Below the pieces are notes generated by a model. That model searched no databases. It was not told the DNA's origin and saw only the letters and a list, made by a program, of their open reading frames with translations. A program made the position numbers and the translations under genes. A stretch of 64,000 bases of DNA from Massilia glaciei (GTDB lineage: Bacteria > Pseudomonadota > Gammaproteobacteria > Burkholderiales > Burkholderiaceae_D): the NCBI RefSeq assembly GCF_003011895.2, contig NZ_PXWF02000121.1, positions 78,431 through 142,430 of the forward strand, written 5' to 3'. Numbering within the stretch: position 1 is the stretch's first letter; every line of letters begins with the position of its first letter. Positions 36,139 to 50,121 of the stretch are shown here, in pieces.

Positions 36139-37743
36139 ATGCAAGCCTACTCCTCGACCCCGCTTCACACCGCGCGCCCGGACCTGATCGCGCGCCTGGC
36201 GCAGGGGCAGCAATACGACCTGGCCATCATCGGCGGCGGCGCCACCGGGCTCGGCGTGGCCCTCGACGCGGCCCAGCGCGGGCTGTCTGTGGTGCTGCTC
36301 GAATCGCACGACTTCGCCAAGGGCACGTCCTCGCGCTCGACCAAGCTGGTCCATGGCGGGGTGCGCTACCTCGCCCAGGGCGACATCAAGCTCGTGCGCG
36401 AGGCGCTGCACGAACGCGCCAACCTGCTCCACAACGCGCCGCATCTGGCCCAGCCGCTCGCGTTCGTGATGCCCTCGTACCGCTGGTGGGAGGCGCCCTT
36501 CTACGGCATCGGCCTCAAGATCTACGACGTGCTGGCGGGCAAGGCCGGCCTCGGCGCCACCGAATGGCTGGGCCGCGAGCGCACCGGGGCCTGCCTGCCC
36601 AGCGTGCGCCAAGACGGCCTGTTTGGCGGCGTCAAGTACTGGGACGGCCAGTTCGACGACGCCCGCCTGGCGCTGGCGCTGGCGCGCACCGCGGCCGCGC
36701 ACGGCGCCCTGCTGGTCAATTACTGCGAGGCGCACGGCCTGGTCCACGAGAACGGCCGCGTGGCCGGCGTGCAATGCCGCGACACGCTGGGCGGGCGCCA
36801 GATCGCGGTGCGCGCCAATTGCGTCATCAACGCCACCGGCGTCTGGGTCGACACCTTGCGCGCGCAGGACGGCGCGCTCTCGGGCAGCGCCACGCGCCCG
36901 CTCGTGTCGCCGAGCCAGGGCGTGCACCTGGTCGTGGACCGCGAATTCCTTCCGGGCGAACACGCCCTGATGGTGCCCAGGACGAGCGACGGGCGGGTGC
37001 TGTTCGCGGTGCCGTGGCTGGGCAAGCTGATCCTCGGCACCACCGACACAGCGCGCGCCGACGTGGTGCGCGAGCCGGCCCCGTTCGCCGAAGAAGTCGC
37101 CTTCATCCTCGACGAGGCCGGCAAGTACCTGGAGCGCGCGCCGCGCCGCGAGGACGTGCGCAGCGTCTGGGTCGGCCTGCGCCCGCTGGTCAAGCCGCCC
37201 GCGGACGACGGCGGCCCGACCAAGGGCATCAGCCGCGAGCATAGCGTGACGGTCAGCGGCTCGGGCCTGGTGACGGTCACCGGCGGCAAATGGACCACCT
37301 ACCGCGCCATGGCCGAGAGCGTGCTGGCCAAATGCGCGCGCTGGAATTTGTTGCCGACGACCATGGCCGCGGCCGCGACCGCCCACCTGCGGCTGGTGGG
37401 CGCGCCCGCGCCGGGCGCGCCGACGACAGCGCTGCGCGAGGCGCCCGGCGAACACCTGTACGGCAGCGAAGTCGAATGGCTCAGGCAACTGCCGGGCCAC
37501 GCCAACGCGCTCGCGCCCGGGCTGACCGAGGCGATGGTGCGCTTCGCCGCGCGCCACGAGTACGCGCGCACGGTCGAGGACGTGCTGGCGCGGCGCAGCC
37601 GCCTGCTGTTCCTCGACGCGCGCGCCGCGGCGCAGGCGGCGCCGGCGGTGGCGCGGCTGTTGTCCGAGGAGTTGGGCGAGGCCGTATCGGCCGATGAATT
37701 TCTCGAGATGGCGCGGCGCTACCGGACCTTGCCGGCGCCCTGA
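36139..37743 (+). CDS. glpD: Aerobic glycerol-3-phosphate dehydrogenase
   Basis: This 534-residue FAD enzyme of the membrane face oxidises glycerol 3-phosphate to dihydroxyacetone phosphate and passes electrons to quinone. The FAD-binding motif IIGGGATGLGVALDAA (about 31-46), TSSRSTKLVHGGVRYL and the C-terminal TVTGGKWTTYR are intact, followed by the usual helical cap domain. The ATG at 36139 fits the family start; the upstream frame is non-coding promoter DNA. Together with the divergent glpK it completes glycerol uptake into glycolysis. Confidence 0.94.
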   Translation: MQAYSSTPLHTARPDLIARLAQGQQYDLAIIGGGATGLGVALDAAQRGLSVVLLESHDFAKGTSSRSTKLVHGGVRYLAQGDIKLVREALHERANLLHNAPHLAQPLAFVMPSYRWWEAPFYGIGLKIYDVLAGKAGLGATEWLGRERTGACLPSVRQDGLFGGVKYWDGQFDDARLALALARTAAAHGALLVNYCEAHGLVHENGRVAGVQCRDTLGGRQIAVRANCVINATGVWVDTLRAQDGALSGSATRPLVSPSQGVHLVVDREFLPGEHALMVPRTSDGRVLFAVPWLGKLILGTTDTARADVVREPAPFAEEVAFILDEAGKYLERAPRREDVRSVWVGLRPLVKPPADDGGPTKGISREHSVTVSGSGLVTVTGGKWTTYRAMAESVLAKCARWNLLPTTMAAAATAHLRLVGAPAPGAPTTALREAPGEHLYGSEVEWLRQLPGHANALAPGLTEAMVRFAARHEYARTVEDVLARRSRLLFLDARAAAQAAPAVARLLSEELGEAVSADEFLEMARRYRTLPAP

Positions 37744-37764
37744 GGGGCCGGAGGTTACAGGCTG

Positions 37765-37927
37765 CTAGGAGGCTGTCGGACGTAGGGAGTCGAAGCGAAA
37801 AAAGTGACGGGCGGGGACAGATTTTGACGATTTCGCAGTGCCAATAGCTATTGGCCGAGAAAACGGCGAAATATGGACCGTCCGACACTTTTTGCAGCCG
37901 ACGATCCTAAGTCCGACAGCCTCCTAG
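37765..37927. mobile_element. 163-bp MITE-like palindromic element
   Basis: Perfect 17-bp terminal inverted repeats, CTAGGAGGCTGTCGGAC (37765-37781) and its exact reverse complement (37911-37927), flank a body that is itself imperfectly palindromic, with a perfect 16-bp palindrome GCCAATAGCTATTGGC (37840-37855) at the centre. There is no coding capacity and no obvious target duplication. The right terminal repeat supplies the TAG stop codon (37924-37926) of the receiver-like gene. Confidence 0.65.
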
Positions 37928-38766
37928 GCCTTGAGGCGCCAATTCGGCAGGAATTTTTCGAGCGTCATCAACAGGTCGCCCGCCTCGAACGGCTTGCACA
38001 GGAACGCGTCGCAACCGGCGTGCGAACCGCGCAGGCGCACCTCGATCTTGCGGTTTTCGGTGAGCAGGACGACCGCCGTGCTGCGCCGCTTGTCGGGCAT
38101 CTGCTTGATCGAGCGGCAAAAGTCGATGCCGCTCTCGCCCGGCAGGTCGACTTCGAGGACCACGCAGTTGTAGCGGTTCTCGCGCATGAGCTCGTGCGCG
38201 TGGGCGATATTGTTGGCGCGGTCGACCCGGTAGCTTGAGCTCGCCAGCGCGTGGATCACCTGGGCCGCGACCACCGGATCGGGGTCGAGCACCAGCACCG
38301 AGGGCCCGGTCGCGAACTCCTTGGGCGACTGCTCGCGGTCGTACCACGGCTGCAGCTCGAGCACCTCGAGGTCGTTGACCGATTTGCTGAACTCCTCGGT
38401 CAGCGGCTCGGCGCTGGCCGTCATCGCCGCCTCGCCGAAAACGAGGTCGAGCGTGTGCAGCATGGTGGCCCAGCGGATCGGACGCTCGATGTGCAGGCCG
38501 ACCTTGAATTTCTCGTCCGAGCGGGTGCCGATGGTGATCATCGTCACCCGCGTCTTGCGGATCAGGGCCAGCTCGACGCGCATGCGGCCGTCGTCGTCGT
38601 CGAGGTCGACGAGGATGCAGTCGGGACGCGAATCCTGGTCGGGCTGCCATTCCTGGTAAACCTGTGCCCGCATTCTTGACAACTTGAACATCGAAGCAAT
38701 CAATATCCGTTCATTCGGTTTGAAACCGACGATTTCAACATCAAAATACTCAGATTTGTTATCCAT
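37924..38766 (-). CDS. Double receiver-like protein with a Glu in place of the phospho-Asp
   Basis: This 280-residue cytoplasmic protein has two receiver-like halves. The first (about 8-112) has the strand pattern and CILVDLDDDDG but lacks the usual acidic pair. The second (about 155-275) has VLVLDPDPVV (D161, D163) and CKP with K258, but the phospho-acceptor position in VVLEVDLPG is E205, not Asp. Glu can mimic a phosphorylated Asp, so it may be permanently active, or a docking module. There is no output domain. GGAA lies just before the ATG at 38766. The stop codon lies in the terminal repeat of the adjacent palindromic element. Confidence 0.72.
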   Translation of the reverse strand: MDNKSEYFDVEIVGFKPNERILIASMFKLSRMRAQVYQEWQPDQDSRPDCILVDLDDDDGRMRVELALIRKTRVTMITIGTRSDEKFKVGLHIERPIRWATMLHTLDLVFGEAAMTASAEPLTEEFSKSVNDLEVLELQPWYDREQSPKEFATGPSVLVLDPDPVVAAQVIHALASSSYRVDRANNIAHAHELMRENRYNCVVLEVDLPGESGIDFCRSIKQMPDKRRSTAVVLLTENRKIEVRLRGSHAGCDAFLCKPFEAGDLLMTLEKFLPNWRLKA

Positions 38767-39277
38767 AGGTTCCGCGTGTATAGAAAAGACTGGCGTGGCC
38801 GGCCCGAGCTCGCCGTCCGGCGATGCAACGATTCCAGGGTCAAGCGTCAGCAGTGGCGACCGTCGCGGCGTGGCATGCCCGCCCGGATGCGGGCGACGGC
38901 CGGCTGCCACGCCTACTGGCGCGGCCCGGCTGCTCGTCCGCCCCGCTCAATGTTTCAAGAAGGGAATCGGGCTGATCATCCGATGCGAAAATTACACGAC
39001 TGTTGCACAAAAATTTGTTGCCTCTGCTCCAGCATACTTGCGCGCGCAGCGCGCGTCTACACCTGTCGAGCAATCGGCGCGCAATTTGATCGAAGTCGGC
39101 GGGGGCCGGACCCGGCCGGTCAGCGCCGATGTGGCAAGAACAACAAAAAGACGTCATAAACCGGGTGCATCGGACCATAAACAATGCCCCCTTTGCCATG
39201 ATAAGTTGCTATCAAGATGGATCAAATGGCATTGGAAATATCCTTGCGGCATTTTAAACGCGGGCGCGCATCGCCTG
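38767..39277. other. 510-bp gap without a gene
   Basis: Frames here are short and have no family character. I see no repeat or strong hairpin. It should include the promoter of the receiver-like gene at its left end. Confidence 0.45.
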
Positions 39278-39916
39278 TCAGGCGATCAGGGCGGCCGCCT
39301 TCGCGGCGATCCGTTCGGCCAGCTGGTGGACGTGGAAACCATCGACGAAACCGTGGTGGGCCTGCACCGAAAACGGCACCGCCATGCGCCCGCCCCCGGG
39401 CGCGCCGAACCGACCCCAGGCGATCGACGGGATGTCGGCGTGCTGGTGCCGGAAAACGGGATGCTCGATGGCGTGCAACTTGAACCACGGCAGGCAGGTG
39501 ATGTAGATGTGGTTGCGCCGTTCGCGTTCGGTTTGCCCGGCGGCCGCGTCGATCAACGCGCGGCTGGCCTGCGCCACCCTGCCCGCGGCCACGCTGCGCG
39601 CGATGAATGCATCGAGGTCGGCGCCCATCTCGAAACTGGCGTAATTGAGGTTGTTGTCGATGTTGATCACCGTGTAGGAGGCGGTGATGCCATCGATCTT
39701 GATCACCTCGCCCTCGAAAATGCGGTACATGAAGTTGTCGATCGCGCTGGCGCTGGTGAGCACGCAATAGAGCAGGAAATGAAACGGCGGCAGCCCGCGC
39801 GCCTGGCAGAACGGCCTGAAATCGGGCAGGTCGAGCTCCAGGCTCAGGTTGACGAGGGGATTGTCGAACTGGCGGAACAGCTCGTAGCGGTCGCGGCGGT
39901 GTTCAAAATTTTTCAT
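39278..39916 (-). CDS. CatA-like (chloramphenicol-acetyltransferase family) acyltransferase
   Basis: This 212-residue trimer-forming type acyltransferase has the catalytic HxxxDG motif (H188-G-F-V-D192-G193) and family segments such as NLSLELDLPDF near the start and PSIAWGRF. It is in the CAT family by fold; whether it modifies chloramphenicol or another alcohol cannot be told. It lies 37 bases after the end of the polymer operon on the same strand, so it may be co-transcribed and could acylate the product, but no ribosome site links it clearly. Confidence 0.75.
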   Translation of the reverse strand: MKNFEHRRDRYELFRQFDNPLVNLSLELDLPDFRPFCQARGLPPFHFLLYCVLTSASAIDNFMYRIFEGEVIKIDGITASYTVINIDNNLNYASFEMGADLDAFIARSVAAGRVAQASRALIDAAAGQTERERRNHIYITCLPWFKLHAIEHPVFRHQHADIPSIAWGRFGAPGGGRMAVPFSVQAHHGFVDGFHVHQLAERIAAKAAALIA

Positions 39917-39953
39917 TGATCAATTTTAACCGGATTTGGCGCCGCGCCCGGAC

Positions 39954-44134
<4,181 letters not shown>

Positions 44135-44138
<4 letters not shown>

Positions 44139-47100
44139 CGCTCCTCGATCCGGTTGGGCGGCGCGGGAGCCCGCCAGCGCCGCGGCGCGCGGAAATCGAT
44201 GTCGTCCGGCCCGAAATCGCGCAACTCCCGCCCCGGCCCCCAGTGCCAGCGCAGTTCGATGCCGCCCCACGTTTCCGAGGTCCGGATCTCGCGCCGCACT
44301 TCGGCCCGCACTTCGATCCGTGTGCCCGGGCGCAACCACCATTCGCCGGTCGCGCGCAGCCACAACTGGCCCAGCGTCGCCTGGTCCGCCCGCTTGGCGT
44401 CGGCGCGGTAATGAATCGCCCGCCCGCCGACCTCGGCGATGACGGGACCGATCAACTGCCGCCATTGGACGGCGGCGCGCACATGGTCGGGCCGCAGGAT
44501 GTTGAGGTCGGGATTGGTCGTCAGTGACAGCGCGGCCGACAGATGCGTGTCGCGCCATGGACGCCACGACAGCGTGTCGCCCAGCGATATTCCCAGCTTG
44601 TGCTGCGCGCGGTAGCGCGTGTGGACGTCGCTATCGACCCGCGCGGCATCGGCCTCGCCAAGGTCGAGATTGAGCGCGCGCGCGGCCACCCGGACGGTCG
44701 GCTCGTGCGACCACAGGCCCGATCCGGCGAGCACGCGCCGCTGCGACGCGGCCACGCCCAGCGCCACCGCCGCGCCGAACCCTTGCGCCGTGTCTTGCGC
44801 CGCGCCGCTCAGCGTGGCGCTCAGGGTGAACGGCCATGGCAGCGCCGGGCTCCAGCCCCGCTCCCGCTCCGCGTGGAGCCGGAAGCCGACGGCGGGCGGG
44901 GCGCCTGGCCGCTGCCGCACGAACACATCGGCCAGGCGGCCGTCCTGCCCGTCATCGGCGCGCCGGCGCCAGGTGAGGCCCGCCTCGGCGTGGCCCCCGG
45001 GCGCCGCCGCGCCCGCGCCGCGCGCTTCACCGTCTTCCCCCCGCATCAACTGGAGCCGCGCGCTCAGGGTGCCGTCGCGCTGGTGTCCGGGCGGCTCGCC
45101 ATCGACGAAGCGCACCCGCGCCGCGCGCGTTTCGGCCGGCATCTGCCACGCCGGCGGCGCGTCGGGCACGGGTTGCGGACGGTAGCGGCCCGGACGCGGT
45201 GGCAACATGGCCGCGGCCACCGGATCGGGCTGGCGCGCATGGAGGCGGTACAAGGACTCGGCCTCACCCGCCGCCGGCGGCAATACCAGCGTCGCGACCG
45301 GCCCGGCCAGCAAGCGCTCCTCGCTGCGCACGCCGTCGCGCTCGAGCCGGTCGATCCGGACCCATGCCGGTCCGGCGAAGCTCGCCTTGACCGGCTCGCT
45401 GGCGCTGGCGATGTGCCAGTCGCGCGTCACCTCCGGGTCGGGCGCCTGCGCGCCGCCGAACCGCACCCGCAGGAACTGGTTGATGTACGGCGTTTGCAAT
45501 GCGACCGAGATGCGCTGCCGGCCGGGCGGCACCGGCAGCGTCAGGCTGGCGCCGCGCCGGCCTTGATCGAGCCGCAGCGCGCGCAGCGGCTTGCCATTGC
45601 GTTCGATGAGCGCCGTCACCGGCAGCGAACCGGCGCCGGGCAGGTCGTCCATCGTCAGTTCCACCCCGACCGAGCCGGCCGCCGCGCCGTCGAACAACAG
45701 GCTCGCGCGCGTATCGCCACCGATCCGCAGCTCGCCTTCGCGCAGCGCCGGCAGGAGCGCGGCGCGAATCCTGGCCGCCGGCGACTCGGGCGCGCCATGC
45801 GGCGCCGGCACCGGGCGCAACCCGGCGCTGCGGTCGACCAGCCGCTGCCACACCCAGGCGCTGGAGGCGGCCAGCCGCTCCCACTGGTCAAGCACTTCCG
45901 GCACCGGATGCCGGTTCGCCAGGGCTGCGCCGAGCGCGACCGCGCGCGCGCGCCGGGCCGGATCGTTGTCCGCCATCCAGAGCAGCAGCCGCATGCGCTC
46001 CGCCGGATCGGACGCGTGTTCGAGCGCCGCGTCGACATCGCCGGCCGCCAGGAACCCGGCGACCGGATCGCGCGCCGCCGCCGGCCGCGGCAGCGCCTGC
46101 CAATGCAGCGGCGCCAGGCCGACCCGGTAGGCGGCGAGCGCACCGTTGGCGACGATATGGCAGCCGACATCGCTGCCGCACCGCGGCGCCGGCGCCAAGC
46201 TGCCGGCGACGCCGTCGTGCGCCATGAAATGGGCGCTGGTGGGCGCCGCCAGAACCGGTATCTGCAGGGCCGGGCGCGCAATGCGCAGCCGCGCGAGCAC
46301 GGGGACGGCGCCGGCGTCGATGGCCAGTTCATGGACGCCGGCCGGCAGCGCGATCTCGCGCGCGACCGCGGCGCCCGGGCGCGCGGCCGAGGCGTCGATC
46401 TCGAGCCCGGGCGAGGCTCGGTTCTGATGGAACGACTGCACCCAGAGCTGCCCGGGCGCCTGCACGCGCAGCGTGCCGTCCAACAGCATGCCATCGCCCT
46501 GGTGCAGCGGGCGCGCTTCGACCAGGATGCGCACGGGCCCGACCACGCGCGCCACCAGCGGCTGCGCGGCCGACGCGCGCCACCAGCTTGAGCGCAGATT
46601 GAGGGCGACGCTGCGTATGCCGACGCTGCCGCCATGGCGCACCAGCGCGCCCGGTTCGTCACGCCAAAGGCGCGCGCCGGGATGGCCCGCTTGCCAGGCA
46701 AGCCAAGCCGGCACCGCCGCGGCGCGCTGCGCCGGCGTGCCCAGCAGCGCGGCGGCGATGTCGCGGCCGCTGCCGGCCGCGTCGCTCCATGCGCCCTGCC
46801 CCGCCTGCATGAAGCCGCGCCGCGCCTGCTCCATCTGGCGAAACGACAATGCGCGCTGCGCGCGCCAGAAGGCCGCCTCCGGCGTGGCGCCGAGTTGCCG
46901 CAGCAGCGCGTCGAAGGTTTTCCAGCGCCGGCTGCGCAACGCGCTCGCCAGCAGCGCCGGCATGTCGCGCCGCGCCACCGCCAGCCCCGCCAACAGCGCC
47001 ATCCGGTCGTCGCCGTCGGCGGCCAGCAGGGCGCTTAGCGGCGCGTAGGCGTTGGGGTCGCGCGCGGCGCGCGCGGCGGTGAACAGTCGCTGCATGTCGG

Positions 47101-49237
47101 CGTCTCCCTCGCGCGCATAGAGCGCTTCGAGCCCGGTTTGGGCGGCGCCGGCCAGCGCCGGATCGGCGCCGATCCAGTGCGAACGCAGCAGCCGCTCGGC
47201 GGTGAAGCGCTCGCCGGCGGCCAGCAACGCCCGCACCAGACCGCGCAGCGCGCGCGCGCGCCGCGCCGCGTCGCCCGTTTGCAGCGCGCTTTGCCACAGC
47301 GCCACCGCGCGTACCGGATCGGCCTCCCGCTCCGCCTCCCGCTCCGCCTCCCGCGCCGACGTCCCCGCCCCCTCGCGGGGCGAACGATTGTGCGCCCGCA
47401 CGGCCGCCGGCGGCTCGGCGTTGGCGACAAACTGCGCGCGCGCGGCGGCGAGCATGCGTTGCAGCGGGCGCAGCGCCGCCTGCTGCAACGCCAGTCCGGC
47501 GGGGTCGGCCACGGCACCTTGCGCCAGGCGCGCCAGCACCTCGTCGTCGAGGAAATACTCGGTGCCGCCCGCCCACTGCAGCGCCACCGGGACGACGCCG
47601 CCGGACGCGCGCAGCGTCAGGCTGCGCACGTTGCGCGGGACCTCCCATTCGGTGCTCGCGACGTCGATCAGCGGCGCGGTGCCGCCGTTGCGGTCGGCAT
47701 GCCCGCCCATGGTCGGCGGCCAGGCGTCCCCCGGCACCAGCGCCAGACCGGCCGCGGCCGGCCGCAGGTCTTGATTGCCGAGCATCGGCACGCCGGAGAT
47801 CAGTGTCGTGCCGCTGCCGTCGGCATGCAGCACTTCGATGCGCATCGCGCCCGCGCCGGCGGGCACGAGCGCGCGAATCCGCACGGGATACGGCACATCG
47901 GGCAGCGCGAAGCGCAGCGCCTTGGCGCCGATCGGCTGGAACAGCGCCGCCGGCGGCGCCGCGAACAGGACGTCCCCGTCACCGATGCTGCTGCGCGGCT
48001 CCTCGAGCGGCACCTGCGGCGATCGCAACACGACATTGCGGCGGTCGATGTCCGAGGCGTCCGCCGCGGCCAGGTTGCGGTATTCCGTGAACTGCCCCGC
48101 CAGCTCATCGGCGGCGCCGCCGATGCCGCCCAGGCCCGGGCTGGCCGCCGCCTCGCGGCGCAGCTTCTCGCCCGCCAGCAGGCCGATGTCGCGCGCGCCA
48201 TTCGACATCGCGGCGGCGATCGCGCCCTGCTCGGCGGCCTCCAGCGCCGCGCCGCCGCCGGCTTGCCGCCAGGCGTGCGGGATGTTCAAGCCCGGCAGCA
48301 GGAAATCGGGCTGGCGCGCCGCGGCCGCGCGCAGCAACAGGTCGTGGCTCGGGCGCAGCCGCAACTGCGCCGCGCCAGCGGGAATGTCGAGCGCGACCAG
48401 CTCCTGCCGGCTCACCGCCCGCCATGCGCCGTCGACACTGACCGGCGCCACGGTTTCGGGGCCGGTCGGCTGGCGCAGCAGGCGCGCCGGCCGGCCGTCG
48501 AGCCTGGTGTCGATCGCGATCACCGCCGTCGCCGGCGTCCGGCTCGTGTCGATGCGGTACGCCAGCTGCAGCCGATCGAGTCCGGCCACCGGTACCACGA
48601 TTTCGCCGCCCGCCGGCACGCGGACGAACGCCTGCGGCGTGCTCCGGTCGGCGCGCCGCACCTGCACCTTTTCTCCGGGCAGATGTAGCTGGTGGCGGTA
48701 GGCGATGGGCTCGGGCGGCTGGCCGGCGCGCGCGAGGTACAGCTCGACATGCTGCGCGACATGTTGCGCCACATGCCGCGTGGCATGCCGCGCCGCGGCC
48801 ACCGCCGGCTGGCGCCATAGATGGATGACGGCGGGCCGCGCAAGGCCGGTCTTGAGCAGCCACGAACGACCGTCGCCGCCGCGCAGCGGCGTGCGCTCGA
48901 CCGCAAGGCCGGTGCCATCCGAAACCGCGAACACGGGCGCCTCGAGCGGCCCCCCGGGCCCGTCGCCCACAGCCACCACCCGCAGCATCGCGTGCGCCGG
49001 GACGTGGATGGCAAGGTGCCGCCCGTCGGACCGGGCCGGCAGTTCGACCGTCTGTATACCGTTGGCGCCGCGCCAGGCATGCGCTCCGGCGGCCAGGTAC
49101 GAACGCGCGCTGACGTTCTCCCACAGCAGCGCGCCGCCGGCGTGGCCGCGCGCCGCCGCCGCGCCGTCGACGGCCGCCTGCAGCGGCACGCCGATAATCG
49201 CGCCCGCGAGCAGCAGCGTTTTGGCCAGGCCCGGCAT
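44135..49237 (-). CDS. Large outer-membrane protein: periplasmic repeats plus C-terminal beta-barrel
   Basis: This 1700-residue protein has a signal peptide (MPGLAKTLLLAGAIIGVPLQA), a beta-rich N-terminal part, helical TPR-like stretches (about 640-850 and 1030-1110), a second beta-rich block (about 1130-1370) and a C-terminal part of about 300 residues with alternating amphipathic strands (GGIELRWHWGPGRELRDF near the end), typical of an outer-membrane barrel. The layout recalls PgaA and BcsC, which carry polymers through the outer membrane. Two in-frame mini-repeats occur (AREAEREAEREA; HVAQHVAQHV). TAATG overlap with the previous gene and GGAGG upstream fix the start. I do not recognise a named family. 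Confidence 0.65.
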
Positions 49238-50121
49238 TACTTCGATCCTCCCACGCACGCCAGCAGCGCGCGCCGTTTGCCCGCGTCGCCGGCCAGCGCC
49301 TGGCGCAGCGGCAGATCCATCTCGAGGTGGACGAAGCCGCCATAGCCGGCGGCGCGCAGCGCCGCGGCGACGCTGTTGGTGGTTCCGCCGAGCTCGAGAA
49401 CATCGACCCCGTACAGGCGGGTCTGTGGATGCACCTTGCACCGCATGCACCGCGTGGCAGACTTCAGCTCGGCCGGGGGATCGCGGCGCGCCGCGCTGAC
49501 GATCGCGGCGCTGTCCGCCGCCTCCGTGGTGCGCCGCCTGCCGGCGTCGAAGCCATGGAGCTGCACGATTTTCTCGGCTGGAAAAACCCGCGCGAACGCG
49601 CGCGAGAACGCGATCAGATACGTGCCGTCGAGATGGGCGAGGTCGGCGCGCCCGCGCGTGACGGTGTTCCACGCCAGCGCGCGCGGCAGACCATCGCTGG
49701 CGTATTCCAGCAAGATCTGCCCGGTCAGCTTGTCGGAGGGCACGTGCGGCGCCTGCAGCGCATGGCGCCCCCGGTCGGCGAACGCGTACAGGCCGCGCCC
49801 GCCGCGCCGGTCGCGCAATTCGGCCACCACGGTCCAGGCCACCGCGCCGCGCCGCTCGGTGCGCACCGACCAGCCGAGCGCGAGCGCCTCGCGCGCCAGC
49901 GCCGCGCCGCGCACGCCGCGCAGCAGTCGCACGAAAACGCCCTCCATGGCATCGAGGTCGGCGCGCGATGGCGCGCCATACCCGACCGTCCCTTCCCCTT
50001 TCCATGCGCTTGCAAGACTGTCTTCGAGCATCGTTGTTTCTCCCGCCATCGCCGGCATATGCGTCCACAATGCGAACGCGGCGGCGATCATTATGGCAGT
50101 TCGCCTCGGATCAGTCGGCAT
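49237..50121 (-). CDS. Exported protein of unknown function, possible peptidase/hydrolase
   Basis: This 294-residue protein has a signal peptide ending at AMAG (about 27). Histidine/acid motifs QAPHVPSD (about 112-119), QLHGFD (about 172-177) and VHLEMD near the end (about 268-273) could form a metal site, and the last hundred residues include four cysteines (RCMRCK and others). This is vaguely like amidases or poly-gamma-glutamate hydrolases, but I cannot assign it. It overlaps the gene before it by 11 bases and the gene after it by one base. In a polymer operon a secreted hydrolase could trim or release chains. Confidence 0.6.
   Translation of the reverse strand: MPTDPRRTAIMIAAAFALWTHMPAMAGETTMLEDSLASAWKGEGTVGYGAPSRADLDAMEGVFVRLLRGVRGAALAREALALGWSVRTERRGAVAWTVVAELRDRRGGRGLYAFADRGRHALQAPHVPSDKLTGQILLEYASDGLPRALAWNTVTRGRADLAHLDGTYLIAFSRAFARVFPAEKIVQLHGFDAGRRRTTEAADSAAIVSAARRDPPAELKSATRCMRCKVHPQTRLYGVDVLELGGTTNSVAAALRAAGYGGFVHLEMDLPLRQALAGDAGKRRALLACVGGSK

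Noticed and set aside
38840..39199. 119-codon minus-strand frame and a 411-codon plus-strand frame across the gap
   Set aside because: No motif, no ribosome site and composition like non-coding DNA; the plus-strand frame continues as antisense of the CatA-like gene.
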